A stretch of 64,000 nucleotides of DNA from positions 124,001-188,000 of the forward strand of contig JACKHP010000003.1 in assembly GCA_020638905.1 (NCBI GenBank), read 5' to 3'. The notes under the pieces are model-generated. The model was not told the DNA's origin, ran no database searches, and saw only the letters and a program-made list of their open reading frames with translations. The DNA comes from Planctomycetota bacterium (GTDB taxonomy: Bacteria; Planctomycetota; B15-G4). The translations under genes were made by a program, and so were the position numbers. This document shows, one piece after another, positions 44,517-53,750 of the stretch (within the stretch, counting starts at the first letter, position 1; every line of letters begins with the position of its first letter).

Positions 44517-47500
44517 TCACCGCCCCAACGCGCGCTGCAATCCCTCGCGCCGCTCGTCGAGCTCGGGATCCCGCCGCAGCTCGGCCAGCACGAGGTCCTC
44601 GAGCGCGCGGTCGGCCGAGAGTTGCTCGCGCAGGACGTGCTCCACGAAGGGCGGCGCGCCGTACGACGTCAGGTACGCCCCGATCGCCGGCGCCAGGGCG
44701 TGGACGCGCTGGGCGTCGGTGCCGCCGGGGTGCAGGCGCGTGTCGGTGCGGCGCTCGTTCCAGGCGTGGGAAAGGATGCGCGCGGCGCGCACGGGGTCGG
44801 TGGCGAAGCGCAGGGCCTGTCCCACGTCGGCGCCGTTCGCGGCGCGCGTGACCCTCAGCGGGGAGCGCGCGTCGGACTTGCCGAGCAGCCAGCGGCGGGC
44901 CTCGCGCTCCTCGTCGGTCAGCGGCGCGGCGGCCAGCCAGGCGTCGCTGGCCGCGTCGGTGGCCGGGCCCAGCAGTTCGGTGAACGCCGTGGCGAGCTGG
45001 GCGTTGAGCTCGAAGAGCAGGGCGTTGTACTCGTTCACACGCTCGTTGAAGGCGTTCACGCGCTCGTTGAAGTGCGTCTGGCGCGAGTTGTAGTTGCGGA
45101 TCGCGAACGAGAGCGACGCGCTCTCCTGTTTCAGCGCGTCGATCTGGCGCTGGGCCTCGTCGACCGGCACCGAGCCCGCCTGCACCTGGGCGAGCAGCTC
45201 GGCCGAGCGCGCGTCGACGCCGTCGCGCTGCTGCTCGAGCGTCGGCAGATCGCTGTGCAGCGCGGAGCGCGAGGCCTCGAGGTCGACGCGCGCGACCTCG
45301 AGGTCACCGGCCAGCCCGGGCAGACGATCCCAGCTCTCCTGGTCGATGGCGTAGGCCTCGAGATCGACGGGCTCGCCGACGGACGCATCCTCGGTCCAGC
45401 GCGGCGCGCCGCCGAGCAGGCGCAGCGTCGACGGAGGACGTCCGGCGAAGCCCGTCACGTCGTGGGCGCCGCCCAGGCGCACGCCGATGCGCCGCGCGAG
45501 TTCGAGATCGCCGCCGAGCTGGCGTCCCACGTAGCGATCCCACAGCCGAAAGACCGGATCGCCGGCGCTCACCGCGGGCAGGCTCTCGCCCACCGCGTGC
45601 AGGGCCAGGGTGCGCGCGCGGCGCAACCAGTCGTCGCGCTCGGCGTCGACGCCCGACGGCTGCCCCGTGAACCACGCCATCTGCTCGTACGTCAGCGTGC
45701 GCGAGCTGATGCCGGCGGGACACTCGGGCAGGCCCAGCGTGGCGGCGTCGAAGTACACCGCAGCGGCCACGGCCGGCTGCTCGGCCTCGAGGTCATGCGC
45801 CGTCGCCGCGAGTTCGCGCGCCGCCGGATGTCCCAGCGCACGCGCCACGGTGAAGGCCAGGCTGCCCAGGGTCACGTGCCGCGCGGCGAGGGCGTCCACG
45901 CGGTCGATGCGCTCGGACAGGCTGCCCGAGTCGTCCCACGCGCGGGCGACGACGGACAACTCGGCGACGGCATCGACGGCGCGCAGGTCGTCGTCGCGCT
46001 CCAGGGCGTCGGCCAGGCCGCGCGCCAGCAGCGCCTCGGTCGGATCGGTCAGCGACGGGACGAGCGCGCGCACGTGCGCCGCGCAGTCGTCCGGCAGGCT
46101 CTTGGCAGGACGCCGCACCGTGGCGTTGTAGCTGTCCAGCAGCTTCGGACGCTCGGCCACCACGACGCGCAGCCGTGTCAGCTCGGCCTCCCAACTCGTG
46201 GGCGGCGGGCCGAGCGCGTCGTAGACGGCATACATCGACTGCACCGCCGGCCGCTCGCGCTTGCGCCGTCCCGCGTCGTTCAGGAACCAGAAGGTGTTCT
46301 GCAGCCCGTCCGACCAGCCGCGCACGAACGACTCGGTCTGCTTCGCTTCGGCCACGACGCGCAGGGCGTCGCTCAGGTCGACCATGCCGCCGTCCACCAG
46401 ATCGTGCCCGGGCGCGTCGGGGTCGTCGTCGAGCGCGCACAACCACCGGAAGCGCAGCTCGCTCTCTTGCACGGGATCGTCGTCGCGCAGGGCATGCCAC
46501 TCGCGCGCGAGGCCGAGCCACGTGCGGAAGCCGTCGAGTCCCTCGCGGTCGAAACGCCCCAGCGCGCGCGTCGCATTCCTCGCGCATTTCCCGGTGACCC
46601 GCGACGACTCGAACGTCGCGAACTCCGAGCTGCAGCGGCTGATCCAGTCCGAGCGCGCCCGCTCCTCCCAACTCACGGCCTCGGGCAGGACGACCCCCGT
46701 GCCGTCGATCAGTCCTGCCACGATCTCGTGGACCTCGGCGAACAGCGCCAGGCCGTCGTCGAGGCCGGCCTGCGCGAGGCGTGCATCCCACGCGGCGCGG
46801 GCGGCGGCCAGGCCGTCGAGCGACGTGCGCCGGCGCGTGTCGAGCGCGACCCGCGCGAGCTCGGCCAGGGGGCGAAGGCCATCGACCGGGACGTCCTGCA
46901 TCACCGGCGAAGCGACGACGCTCAGCACGCCGGGCGCCAGATCGAGCTCCGGCAGCTCACCCAGCAGGGACGCGTACCCCGCGGCGTCGAGCCATCCGGG
47001 GACGTACTCGAAGAAGCGCGCGTCGAGCACGGTCACGTAGAGCGTCGGCCGTCCCTCCCGGAAGCCGAGGTACACGTCGGGCCGCGACGTCGAGACGAGC
47101 AGCGTGATGCGGGGGTCGCGCGGCGTGTGCTCCGGACCCGACGGCTGGACGCTGGCGCCCTTCACCGGTCCCAGCGAGAGCACGCCGTGCACGGCGCGCG
47201 GCGTGACGCCCGCGGCGGCCAGGGTCGCGAGCGCATGGCTCGGGTCGAGGTGATCGTCGAGGAAGGCGGTGCTGCCGAGCAGCGTGCGCTCCGCCGGCGG
47301 CACGTCGACATGCCCGGGGACGAAGTGGTAGCGCAGCCGATCGATGTCCTCGACCCCGACGAAGGGCACGTCGAGCTCCTCGATGCCGTCGCTCACGAGG
47401 ACGTCGAAGCCCTGGTACATCCGGATCGACCCGTCCTCGTAGGACGGAACCTGATCGAGCCGGCAGACGCGCGCGAAGCCCTGGGTCAGGTCGGTCAGGG

Positions 47501-47585
47501 TCGCCGGCTGCGGCGCCGCGCAGGCGGCGAGAAGCGCGATCGAGATCAAGGCCGCGCAGCGCGCGGGACGCAAGAGGGCAGTCAT
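44517..47585 (-). CDS. Large lipoprotein of unknown function, 1022 aa
   Basis: An exported lipoprotein with signal MTALLRPARCAALISIALLAAC. No membrane segment follows. The protein is mostly alpha-helical in composition, with a likely coiled coil at about 750-865 (LPTLEQQRDGVDARSAELLAQV ... FNERVNAFNERVNEYNALLFELNAQL). The C-terminal region (RILSHAWNERRTDTRLHPGG) has no recognised motif. Two cysteines besides the lipid-modified one may pair in the mature protein. The start is chosen at the signal peptide; the frame is open upstream over a simple repeat. I recognise no family. It follows the HExxH gene on the same strand, 76 bases apart. Confidence 0.75.
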   Translation of the reverse strand: MTALLRPARCAALISIALLAACAAPQPATLTDLTQGFARVCRLDQVPSYEDGSIRMYQGFDVLVSDGIEELDVPFVGVEDIDRLRYHFVPGHVDVPPAERTLLGSTAFLDDHLDPSHALATLAAAGVTPRAVHGVLSLGPVKGASVQPSGPEHTPRDPRITLLVSTSRPDVYLGFREGRPTLYVTVLDARFFEYVPGWLDAAGYASLLGELPELDLAPGVLSVVASPVMQDVPVDGLRPLAELARVALDTRRRTSLDGLAAARAAWDARLAQAGLDDGLALFAEVHEIVAGLIDGTGVVLPEAVSWEERARSDWISRCSSEFATFESSRVTGKCARNATRALGRFDREGLDGFRTWLGLAREWHALRDDDPVQESELRFRWLCALDDDPDAPGHDLVDGGMVDLSDALRVVAEAKQTESFVRGWSDGLQNTFWFLNDAGRRKRERPAVQSMYAVYDALGPPPTSWEAELTRLRVVVAERPKLLDSYNATVRRPAKSLPDDCAAHVRALVPSLTDPTEALLARGLADALERDDDLRAVDAVAELSVVARAWDDSGSLSERIDRVDALAARHVTLGSLAFTVARALGHPAARELAATAHDLEAEQPAVAAAVYFDAATLGLPECPAGISSRTLTYEQMAWFTGQPSGVDAERDDWLRRARTLALHAVGESLPAVSAGDPVFRLWDRYVGRQLGGDLELARRIGVRLGGAHDVTGFAGRPPSTLRLLGGAPRWTEDASVGEPVDLEAYAIDQESWDRLPGLAGDLEVARVDLEASRSALHSDLPTLEQQRDGVDARSAELLAQVQAGSVPVDEAQRQIDALKQESASLSFAIRNYNSRQTHFNERVNAFNERVNEYNALLFELNAQLATAFTELLGPATDAASDAWLAAAPLTDEEREARRWLLGKSDARSPLRVTRAANGADVGQALRFATDPVRAARILSHAWNERRTDTRLHPGGTDAQRVHALAPAIGAYLTSYGAPPFVEHVLREQLSADRALEDLVLAELRRDPELDERREGLQRALGR

Positions 47586-47626
47586 CTCGGCGATCGTAAG
47601 TCGACCGCAGGGGTGGTTGAAGGACA

Positions 47627-47656
47627 GAAGCCGGAGCCGGAGCCGGAGACGGAGCC
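47627..47656. repeat. Intergenic hexanucleotide repeat, AGCCGG units
   Basis: The 76-base gap between the HExxH gene and the large lipoprotein gene is largely filled by GAAGCCGGAGCCGGAGCCGG and variants. It has the same hexamer style as the tract 3' of fadJ. Confidence 0.75.
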
Positions 47657-47661
47657 CGCCT

Positions 47662-48180
47662 TCAGCCCCGCGGCACCCTCGGACGCCCGCCGTTCGCCAG
47701 CCAGTCGCGCGCCGGGTCGTGCAGCTGCCGCAACCGCTCGTAGAACCCGCGGCAGTGCACCGAGGCGCGGAAGGCGCTGAAGTCGAAGTGGTGCACCCAC
47801 TCGTGGTGCAGCGTGTCGAGCAGCGTGAGCAGCGCCACGGGCTGCTCGCGGGCGGCGGTGCGTGTGTAGACCTCGATCGGGCCGTCGGCGTGGCACAGGC
47901 CGTGCAGCTCGTACACGATGCGTCCCCCGCGCCGCTTGTGGGGACGCGGCCGGTCACGCATGAAGACGCGCTTGGCCGGGAGGCCGAAGAGCGCGTCGAG
48001 ATCGTCGACGTAGGCCTGGGCCGCCACGTGCAGCGTGCGCACGGCGCCGTCGTCGCGGTAGCGCGCGTGCGCCTCGCGCACGCCGAGCACGCGCTCGCGC
48101 AGCAGGTCGCGGGCCGAGAGCAGCCGACGCGCGTCGAGCCGCGCCCGCTCGAGCTGGGACAGGCGACGCGCGCTCGTCAT
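47662..48180 (-). CDS. SprT-like putative zinc metalloprotein
   Basis: A 172-residue soluble protein with a single HExxH motif, HHEWVHHFDF at about residues 125-134, which is the zinc site of many metallopeptidases and SprT-like proteins. The stretch GGRIVYELHGLCHADGPIEVYTRTA before it fits the strand that borders the active-site helix. A helical N-terminus with many arginines precedes. No signal peptide, so it should act in the cytoplasm. The start lies 10 bases after the phoU stop, suggesting co-transcription. A further zinc ligand could not be fixed, so family membership is provisional. Confidence 0.75.
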   Translation of the reverse strand: MTSARRLSQLERARLDARRLLSARDLLRERVLGVREAHARYRDDGAVRTLHVAAQAYVDDLDALFGLPAKRVFMRDRPRPHKRRGGRIVYELHGLCHADGPIEVYTRTAAREQPVALLTLLDTLHHEWVHHFDFSAFRASVHCRGFYERLRQLHDPARDWLANGGRPRVPRG

Positions 48181-48190
48181 CGCCGGCGGG

Positions 48191-48865
48191 TCAGTTCTCG
48201 ACCGTCTCGGGCAGGCCGTGGTGGCGGATGACCACGGCCTCGACCATGAAGACGACGTCCTCGGCGATGTTCGTGGCCAGGTCGGCGATGCGCTCGATGT
48301 GCAGCGACGAGGTCAGCAGCGAGAGCGCCACGTCGGTCGAGTCGGGATCTTCGTGCATGCGCTTGATGAGCACGACGAAGTGGCTGCGGTTGATCGCATC
48401 GACCTCGTCGTCGCGGCGGCAGACGTCACGCGCCAGCCCGGCGTTGCTGCTCACGAGCGCGTCGAGGCTGTCGCGCAGCATGCGGCGCGTGATGGCCGAC
48501 ATGGCCTCGAAGCGCAGCGGCTCGTCGAGCGGCGCGGCCGAGCACACCTCGAGCGCGCGCTCGGCAATGTTCACGGCCAGGTCGGCGATGCGCTCGAGGT
48601 CGTTGTTGATCTTCATCACCGAGGTGATGAAGCGCAGATCGCCCGCCACCGGCTGGTGCAGCGCCAGGATCTTCAGGCACTCCTCGTCGACGGCCAGCTC
48701 GCTCTCGTCGATCACGCGGTCCTCGGCGATGACCTTGCGCGCGAGGTCGGGGCGGCGCTCGACCAGCGCGCGATGGGCGCGGTCGACGGCCTCCTCGACG
48801 CGACCTCCCATGCCGAGGATGCGGTCCTTGAGGAGCGCCAGGTCGCGCTGGAGATGGCCGGTCAT
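48191..48865 (-). CDS. phoU: Phosphate signalling regulator PhoU
   Basis: A 224-residue all-helical protein made of two PhoU repeats. Each repeat shows the metal-binding signature: DLRFITSVMKINNDLERIADLAVNIAERA in the first and LLTSSLHIERIADLATNIAEDVVF in the second. PhoU links the phosphate transporter to the PhoR kinase and keeps the response off when phosphate is plentiful. Here it follows phoB and phoR on the same strand (170 bases after phoR), but no pst transporter genes are in the window. GAGG lies about 9 bases before the ATG. Confidence 0.93.
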   Translation of the reverse strand: MTGHLQRDLALLKDRILGMGGRVEEAVDRAHRALVERRPDLARKVIAEDRVIDESELAVDEECLKILALHQPVAGDLRFITSVMKINNDLERIADLAVNIAERALEVCSAAPLDEPLRFEAMSAITRRMLRDSLDALVSSNAGLARDVCRRDDEVDAINRSHFVVLIKRMHEDPDSTDVALSLLTSSLHIERIADLATNIAEDVVFMVEAVVIRHHGLPETVEN

Positions 48866-49035
48866 GGTGCTGCCTCGAACCTGGGAGTGTGCTTGCACGC
48901 CGGGGCGCGGGACGTCCGACGGGGCCCGCGACCGAGCATGCAGCGTGGCTCGCCCGCCCGATGGCGAGGCGAGGATCCCGTGAAGATACCGTGAACGCGG
49001 GGCGAGAAGATCGGGACGAAACGGCGAATCGCGCC

Positions 49036-51045
49036 TCAAGACGCCTCGGGGTGCCCGCCCGACGCGCCGTCGTCCGCCCCGCGGGAGTCGGAGCCTCCTC
49101 CCGCGCCGTCGTCGCCCGGCTCGCTCCCGCCGGACGACCCCGCGTCGTCGCCGGCCGGCGCGACGCCGCCGGGCGCCTCGCCCTCGTCGCGCGGCGCGCG
49201 CGGCAGCCGGATGCGGAACGTGCTGCCGCGCCCGAGCTCGCTCTCGACCGAGACCTCGCCGCCGTGCCCGAGCACCACGTTCTTGACGATCGAGAGGCCC
49301 AGGCCCGTCCCGCCGAGCGCGCGCGAGCGGTCTTTGTCGACGCGGTAGAAGCGCTCGAAGATGCGCTCCTGCTCGTGCTTGGCGATGCCGGGACCGTCGT
49401 CGGAGACGGCGATCCACGCGCCGCGCTCGTCGGCGGAGGTGCGCACGTCGACGTGGCCGCCCTCGGGCGAGTACTTGATCGCGTTCGTGAGCAGGTTGTT
49501 GATCGCCGTCACGAGCGCGCGCTCGTCGCCGCGCACCGCCACCGGCACGGGCGGGTCGTGCCGCACGAGGCGCACGCGCCGCATCTCGGCCTCGGCCTGG
49601 TTGCGCGCCACGCAGGCCATGGCCAGGTCGTCGAGGAACAGCGGCTCGCGCAGGAAGCGTCCCTGCTCGGCCTCGATGCGCGCCAGCTCGAGCAGGTCGG
49701 CCACGATCGAGCCCAGCCGCGCCGTGCCCTGGGACACCTTGTCGAGGAACTTGACGCGCGTCTCCTTGGGCATGTCCGGGTCGTCGACCACCGCCTCGAG
49801 GAAGCCGCGCATCGACGTGAGCGGCGTCTTCAGCTCGTGGGACACGTTGGCCACGAAGTCGCGTCGCACCTTCTCGAGCCGACGCACCTCGGTCAGGTCG
49901 TGCAGCACGAACACGACCATCGCCATCTCGCCGTCGTCGTCGCGCACCGGGCCCGCGGTGACCTGCAGGATGCGTCCGCCGCGCGGGCCCGGGACGCTCA
50001 GCTCGGCCTGGGCGCGGCGTCCGTCGTGCAGGCACGACTCGGCCAGCTCGAGGATCTCCGGCGCACGCGTCAGCTCGGCCAGCCGGCGTCCGCCGGGGAT
50101 CGACGGGTCGGCGTTCAGCAGCGACACCGCCGCGTCGTTGGCGAGCACGACGTGCTCCTCGGCGTCGACCGCCAGCACGCCCTCGTCCATCGCGGCCAGG
50201 ATGGCGGACTTCTGGCTCACCTCGGCGGCGATGCGCAGGGCGCGCCCGACGAGCTGGTCGGTCATGTCGTTGAGCGCGCCCGCGAGGCTGCCCAGCTCGT
50301 CGTGGGTCGTGATCGCGATGCGCCGGCCGTACTCGCCCTGTCCCACCGCGGCCACGAAGTCGGTGATGTCGCGCAGCGGACGGGCGATGCGCCGCGCGAA
50401 GACCACGGCCAGCACGAGCCCGACGCCCAGCGCCATGAGCGCGCCCGTGCGGAAGGCCGAGCGCACGTCGTCGACGTCGCGTCCGATGTCGTCCATCGAG
50501 AGCGCCACGCGCAGGGAGCCGAGCTTGCGGCCGCCGCTCTCGAGCGGCACGGCGTAGTACATCATCTCGCGCGAGAGCGTCGTGCTGTAGCGCTCCTGGA
50601 ACGTGCCCGGCGCCTTGATCTCGGGCCGGTCGGCGTGACGCTCCATGAGCGCCGGGTCTTCGTGCGTGTCGGCCAGCACCTTGCCGTCGGCGGCGATGAC
50701 GGTCAGGCGGCGGTCCTCGAGGTGCTCGCCCATGCCGCGCACGAGCTCGCGCAGCCGCGCCACGTCACCGGACGCCATCGCGTCGCGCAACGCCGACGAG
50801 GTCACCATCGCGTCGTCGACGATGCGCTGCTGGATGGACGCCATGCGTCGCTCGGCCAGCATCGTGCCCACCTGGCGCTCGAGCAGCACGGTCGTGACCA
50901 GGACGACGAGCAGCGTGCCGACGAAGACCTTCCAGGTGAAACCCAAGGCGATGCGCTCGATGCGAGTGAGGAGACGGGACGCGCCGGTCACGACGCGAGG
51001 CGGCGGGTCACGACAGTGGGACGCGGGACGCCGCGAGGTTGCCAT
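49036..51045 (-). CDS. phoR: Phosphate sensor histidine kinase PhoR
   Basis: A 669-residue membrane histidine kinase. Membrane helices at about residues 35-58 and 195-217 flank an extracytoplasmic sensor of about 135 residues; then HAMP (RRIARPLRDITDFV), PAS (ILAAMDEGVLAVDAEEHVVLAN), HisKA with H403 in VSHELKTPL, and HATPase (NNLLTNAIKYSPEGG, DDGPGIA, GGTGLGLSIVKNVV). The last 60 residues are a Gly/Ser/Asp-rich disordered tail, unusual for PhoR. The start is uncertain; a GTG at 50991 would give a shorter N-terminus that still keeps the first helix. It autophosphorylates and passes phosphate to PhoB encoded just upstream. Confidence 0.9.
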   Translation of the reverse strand: MATSRRPASHCRDPPPRVVTGASRLLTRIERIALGFTWKVFVGTLLVVLVTTVLLERQVGTMLAERRMASIQQRIVDDAMVTSSALRDAMASGDVARLRELVRGMGEHLEDRRLTVIAADGKVLADTHEDPALMERHADRPEIKAPGTFQERYSTTLSREMMYYAVPLESGGRKLGSLRVALSMDDIGRDVDDVRSAFRTGALMALGVGLVLAVVFARRIARPLRDITDFVAAVGQGEYGRRIAITTHDELGSLAGALNDMTDQLVGRALRIAAEVSQKSAILAAMDEGVLAVDAEEHVVLANDAAVSLLNADPSIPGGRRLAELTRAPEILELAESCLHDGRRAQAELSVPGPRGGRILQVTAGPVRDDDGEMAMVVFVLHDLTEVRRLEKVRRDFVANVSHELKTPLTSMRGFLEAVVDDPDMPKETRVKFLDKVSQGTARLGSIVADLLELARIEAEQGRFLREPLFLDDLAMACVARNQAEAEMRRVRLVRHDPPVPVAVRGDERALVTAINNLLTNAIKYSPEGGHVDVRTSADERGAWIAVSDDGPGIAKHEQERIFERFYRVDKDRSRALGGTGLGLSIVKNVVLGHGGEVSVESELGRGSTFRIRLPRAPRDEGEAPGGVAPAGDDAGSSGGSEPGDDGAGGGSDSRGADDGASGGHPEAS

Positions 51046-51194
51046 CCGCGCGCGGGCACCGCCAGCGTGCGGCTCGGCGGCCGTCCAGGAACCCGCAGAA
51101 CCAGGGGCCCGGGTCTCCGGGCCGCGGCACGCTCGACGGTCGCCGCGGGATCGGCGGCACGCCGCGCCGCCCGACACCCTCCCGACCGACCGCT

Positions 51195-51899
51195 TCAGTG
51201 GACGGCCGGTTCCTCCGAGAAGCGGTAGCCGATGCCGCGCACGGTCTCGACCAGGTCGCGGTGCTCGCCGAGCTTCTTGCGGATGGCGCGGATGTGCACG
51301 TCGACCGAGCGGTCGGTCACGATCGTGTTCGGCCCGAGCGCGAAGGCCAGGATCTGGTCGCGCGAGAAGACGCGTCCCGGCCGCGAGGCGAGGTAGAGCA
51401 GGATGCGGAACTCGGTCGCGGTGAGCGGCACCTCGTCGTCGAGCACGAAGACCTTGTGCCGGTTCGGGTCGATGCGCACGGGACCGTGGTCGATGACCTG
51501 CTTGTCGTTCACCGAGGTCGCCGAGCGCGAGCGGCGCAGCACGGCCTGCACGCGGGCCACCAGCTCTTTCGGGCTGAACGGCTTGGCCACGTAGTCGTCC
51601 GCGCCGAGACCGAGTCCGAGCACCACGTCGGACTCGTCGCCCTTCGCGGTGACCATGATGATCGGCACCTTCGACGTGGCGTCGTCGGCCTTGAGTCGGC
51701 GGCAGACCTCGAGGCCGTCGACTCCCGGCAGCATGAGGTCGAGCAGGACGAGGTCGGGGACGCGACGGCGCACGGCGGCCAGGCCGGCGGTCCCGTCGGC
51801 GGCGGTCTCGGCCTCGAGACCTTCGCGGGTCAGCGCGTACTCGATGAGTTCGCGGATGTCGGCCTCGTCCTCGACGATGAGCACCCTGGGCTTCGGCAT
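51195..51899 (-). CDS. phoB: Phosphate response regulator PhoB
   Basis: A 234-residue OmpR/PhoB-type regulator. The receiver has E10-D11 (VEDE), phosphoacceptor D54 (LLDLMLP), T in VTAKG and K in AKPFSP. The winged helix contains LTATEFRILLYLASRPGRVFSRDQIL and TDRSVDVHIRAIRKKLGE..LVETVRGIGYRF, both near-canonical for PhoB. Phosphorylated by PhoR, it switches on phosphate starvation genes. The nearby alkaline phosphatase-EEP gene is a plausible target, although I did not find a clear pho box. The 159 bases upstream, to the glycosyltransferase stop, would contain the promoter. Confidence 0.92.
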   Translation of the reverse strand: MPKPRVLIVEDEADIRELIEYALTREGLEAETAADGTAGLAAVRRRVPDLVLLDLMLPGVDGLEVCRRLKADDATSKVPIIMVTAKGDESDVVLGLGLGADDYVAKPFSPKELVARVQAVLRRSRSATSVNDKQVIDHGPVRIDPNRHKVFVLDDEVPLTATEFRILLYLASRPGRVFSRDQILAFALGPNTIVTDRSVDVHIRAIRKKLGEHRDLVETVRGIGYRFSEEPAVH

Positions 51900-52058
51900 G
51901 GGCAGGATGAAACCGGTCGGATGTGTGTGGACGATGAGGGCCGCATGAAGCCTCCGGGGCCCCGTCCGGAGGGCCTCGGAACCGCCCGTGAGAGCTCGTT
52001 CACGGAGGTGTCCCAGGATAGCAGGACGGCCATCCCGGTCGCGGCGGGCGCCCGACGC

Positions 52059-53750
52059 CTAGCGTCCGCGCCAGGCGTAGACCACGAAGTCGTCGTTGCG
52101 GTAGCGCTCCTCGAACTCGTCCGGGTGCCGCGCGAGGTAGCCGGGATGGAAGCCGTCCTCGTCCTCCCAGCCCTCCAGGAACTGCCGGTCGCTGTGCTCG
52201 AGCATGCCGTACGGACCGACCTCGGCGGCCGGGCTGTGCTTGAGCAGGAAGAGCCGTGCGCCGATGCGCTCGAAGTGCGCCGTCATCTCGGCGTCGGACA
52301 GCGCCCCGTAGGCGTGGAGCTGCGGGTACGGCAGCGCGGGACGTCCGGTGACCAGGGTCAGCGTGCGGTTCTTGCTGCTCACGACGATCTCGTCGGGCGC
52401 GGTGTTCGCGGCCACGTACGCGTAGGCCGCCACGGTGTCGGGATCGGTGAGCCCCGTGCGCAGGGGACCCCGGTCGAAGGAGGCGTAGGCGCCGCCGTAC
52501 GCGACGAAGAGCAGCGCGAGCGGCGCCATTCCCAGCAGGAGGCGCGCGCGCGGCGGGGCGGGCGCGTCGGCCGCGCGCGGGTCGTCGTCCGGGCGCCAGC
52601 CGGCGAGGCGGCATGCCCCCGCCACGACGTCGAGCAGCAGCACCGGCAGCAGCGGGATGAGGTAGCGCAGCCACGCCGAGTGCGTCGGCAGCAGCACGAT
52701 CATCGCCAGGTAGCCGGCGGCGAAGACGTCCCACACGCCGAGGCGACGCAGACGCGCGCCGGCGCCGACGACGGCGAGCGCGAGCACGAAGAGCGCCGCC
52801 GGCAGCTCGAGCGCGTGGTCGAAGACCATCGGGTCGCACAGCTTCTCGAACTTCCACACGAGCTGGCTGGCGTTCTCGATCAGGATCGCGGGCGAGAACA
52901 TGTCCTGTGCCTGGGCCACGTAGCCGCCCTCGACCGAGCCGAGCGCGTGCTTCTGCACCACGTAGCCGAGCGCCGCCACCGCCAGCGCGACGAGCGACGT
53001 GACGCGCAGGCGCCGCCAGCGCCACACGTCCCAGACCAGCAGCGCGGGGACGAGCACGACCGCCGCCGAGCGCGTGGCGTACGCGAGGTACAGCAGCGCG
53101 CCGCAGGCCACCGGCAGCAAGGCGCCCGCCGGGCGCTGCTCGGCCCGCCGCCGGTCGAGCGCCTCGACGCTCGCGAACCAGAAGGCCAGGAAGGCCAGGA
53201 ACGGCAGCTCGGCGCGCACGAGCTCCTTGAATGCAAACAGGTACGGATGGAAGCCCAGCAGCGCCACGAAGGCCAGCAGCGCCGGTCCCGGGAGCTGGCG
53301 CCGGAACGCCAGCGCGAAGCCCACGAGCGAGAGCGCGAAGAACACCACGAGCACGCGCTTGATCGTCTTCGTGTCGAAGCCGAAGGGATGCTCGGCGTCG
53401 CCCGGCGGCGCGGGCGGCTGCTCGACGCGCACGCGCACGCCGTCAGCGCGGAACTCCTCGACGAGCGACGTGGCCCCCCGCGGCGCGCCGAAGCGCTCGA
53501 GCGTCGCGATGAGCAGCGGCAGGAAGGGCGGGAACGAGTCGTGCAGGTGCGAGGGCGGCAGCCCCGGGTCGTGGACGGTGTCGAGCCGGTCGTACGGCAG
53601 GCCGTCGGCCAGGTTGCGGCCCAGCACGACGTACGCGGTGAAGTCGTCCATGCCCCACCACAGCAGGCCGGCGCGCACGCCGGCGCAGAACACGCCCGCC
53701 ACGGCCAGGGCCAGGAACAGCACGCCGGCGAGCACGGCGCGTCGGCTCAT
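52059..53750 (-). CDS. GT-C type membrane glycosyltransferase-like protein
   Basis: A 563-residue polytopic membrane protein with about ten hydrophobic segments. The first extracytoplasmic loop contains WGMDDFTAYVVLGRNLADGLPYDRL, where the DD pair is placed like the catalytic acid residues of GT-C enzymes (family GT39/ArnT/PMT_2). The C-terminal 140 residues (from about VAYGGAYASF) form an exported soluble domain. Such enzymes transfer sugars or other groups from polyprenyl-phosphate carriers on the outer face of the membrane; the acceptor is unknown. The ATG overlaps the stop of the dehydrogenase gene by four bases. Confidence 0.75.
   Translation of the reverse strand: MSRRAVLAGVLFLALAVAGVFCAGVRAGLLWWGMDDFTAYVVLGRNLADGLPYDRLDTVHDPGLPPSHLHDSFPPFLPLLIATLERFGAPRGATSLVEEFRADGVRVRVEQPPAPPGDAEHPFGFDTKTIKRVLVVFFALSLVGFALAFRRQLPGPALLAFVALLGFHPYLFAFKELVRAELPFLAFLAFWFASVEALDRRRAEQRPAGALLPVACGALLYLAYATRSAAVVLVPALLVWDVWRWRRLRVTSLVALAVAALGYVVQKHALGSVEGGYVAQAQDMFSPAILIENASQLVWKFEKLCDPMVFDHALELPAALFVLALAVVGAGARLRRLGVWDVFAAGYLAMIVLLPTHSAWLRYLIPLLPVLLLDVVAGACRLAGWRPDDDPRAADAPAPPRARLLLGMAPLALLFVAYGGAYASFDRGPLRTGLTDPDTVAAYAYVAANTAPDEIVVSSKNRTLTLVTGRPALPYPQLHAYGALSDAEMTAHFERIGARLFLLKHSPAAEVGPYGMLEHSDRQFLEGWEDEDGFHPGYLARHPDEFEERYRNDDFVVYAWRGR

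Noticed and set aside
51900..52058. Pho box upstream of phoB
   Set aside because: No clear repeated CTGTCAT-like units could be read on either strand.
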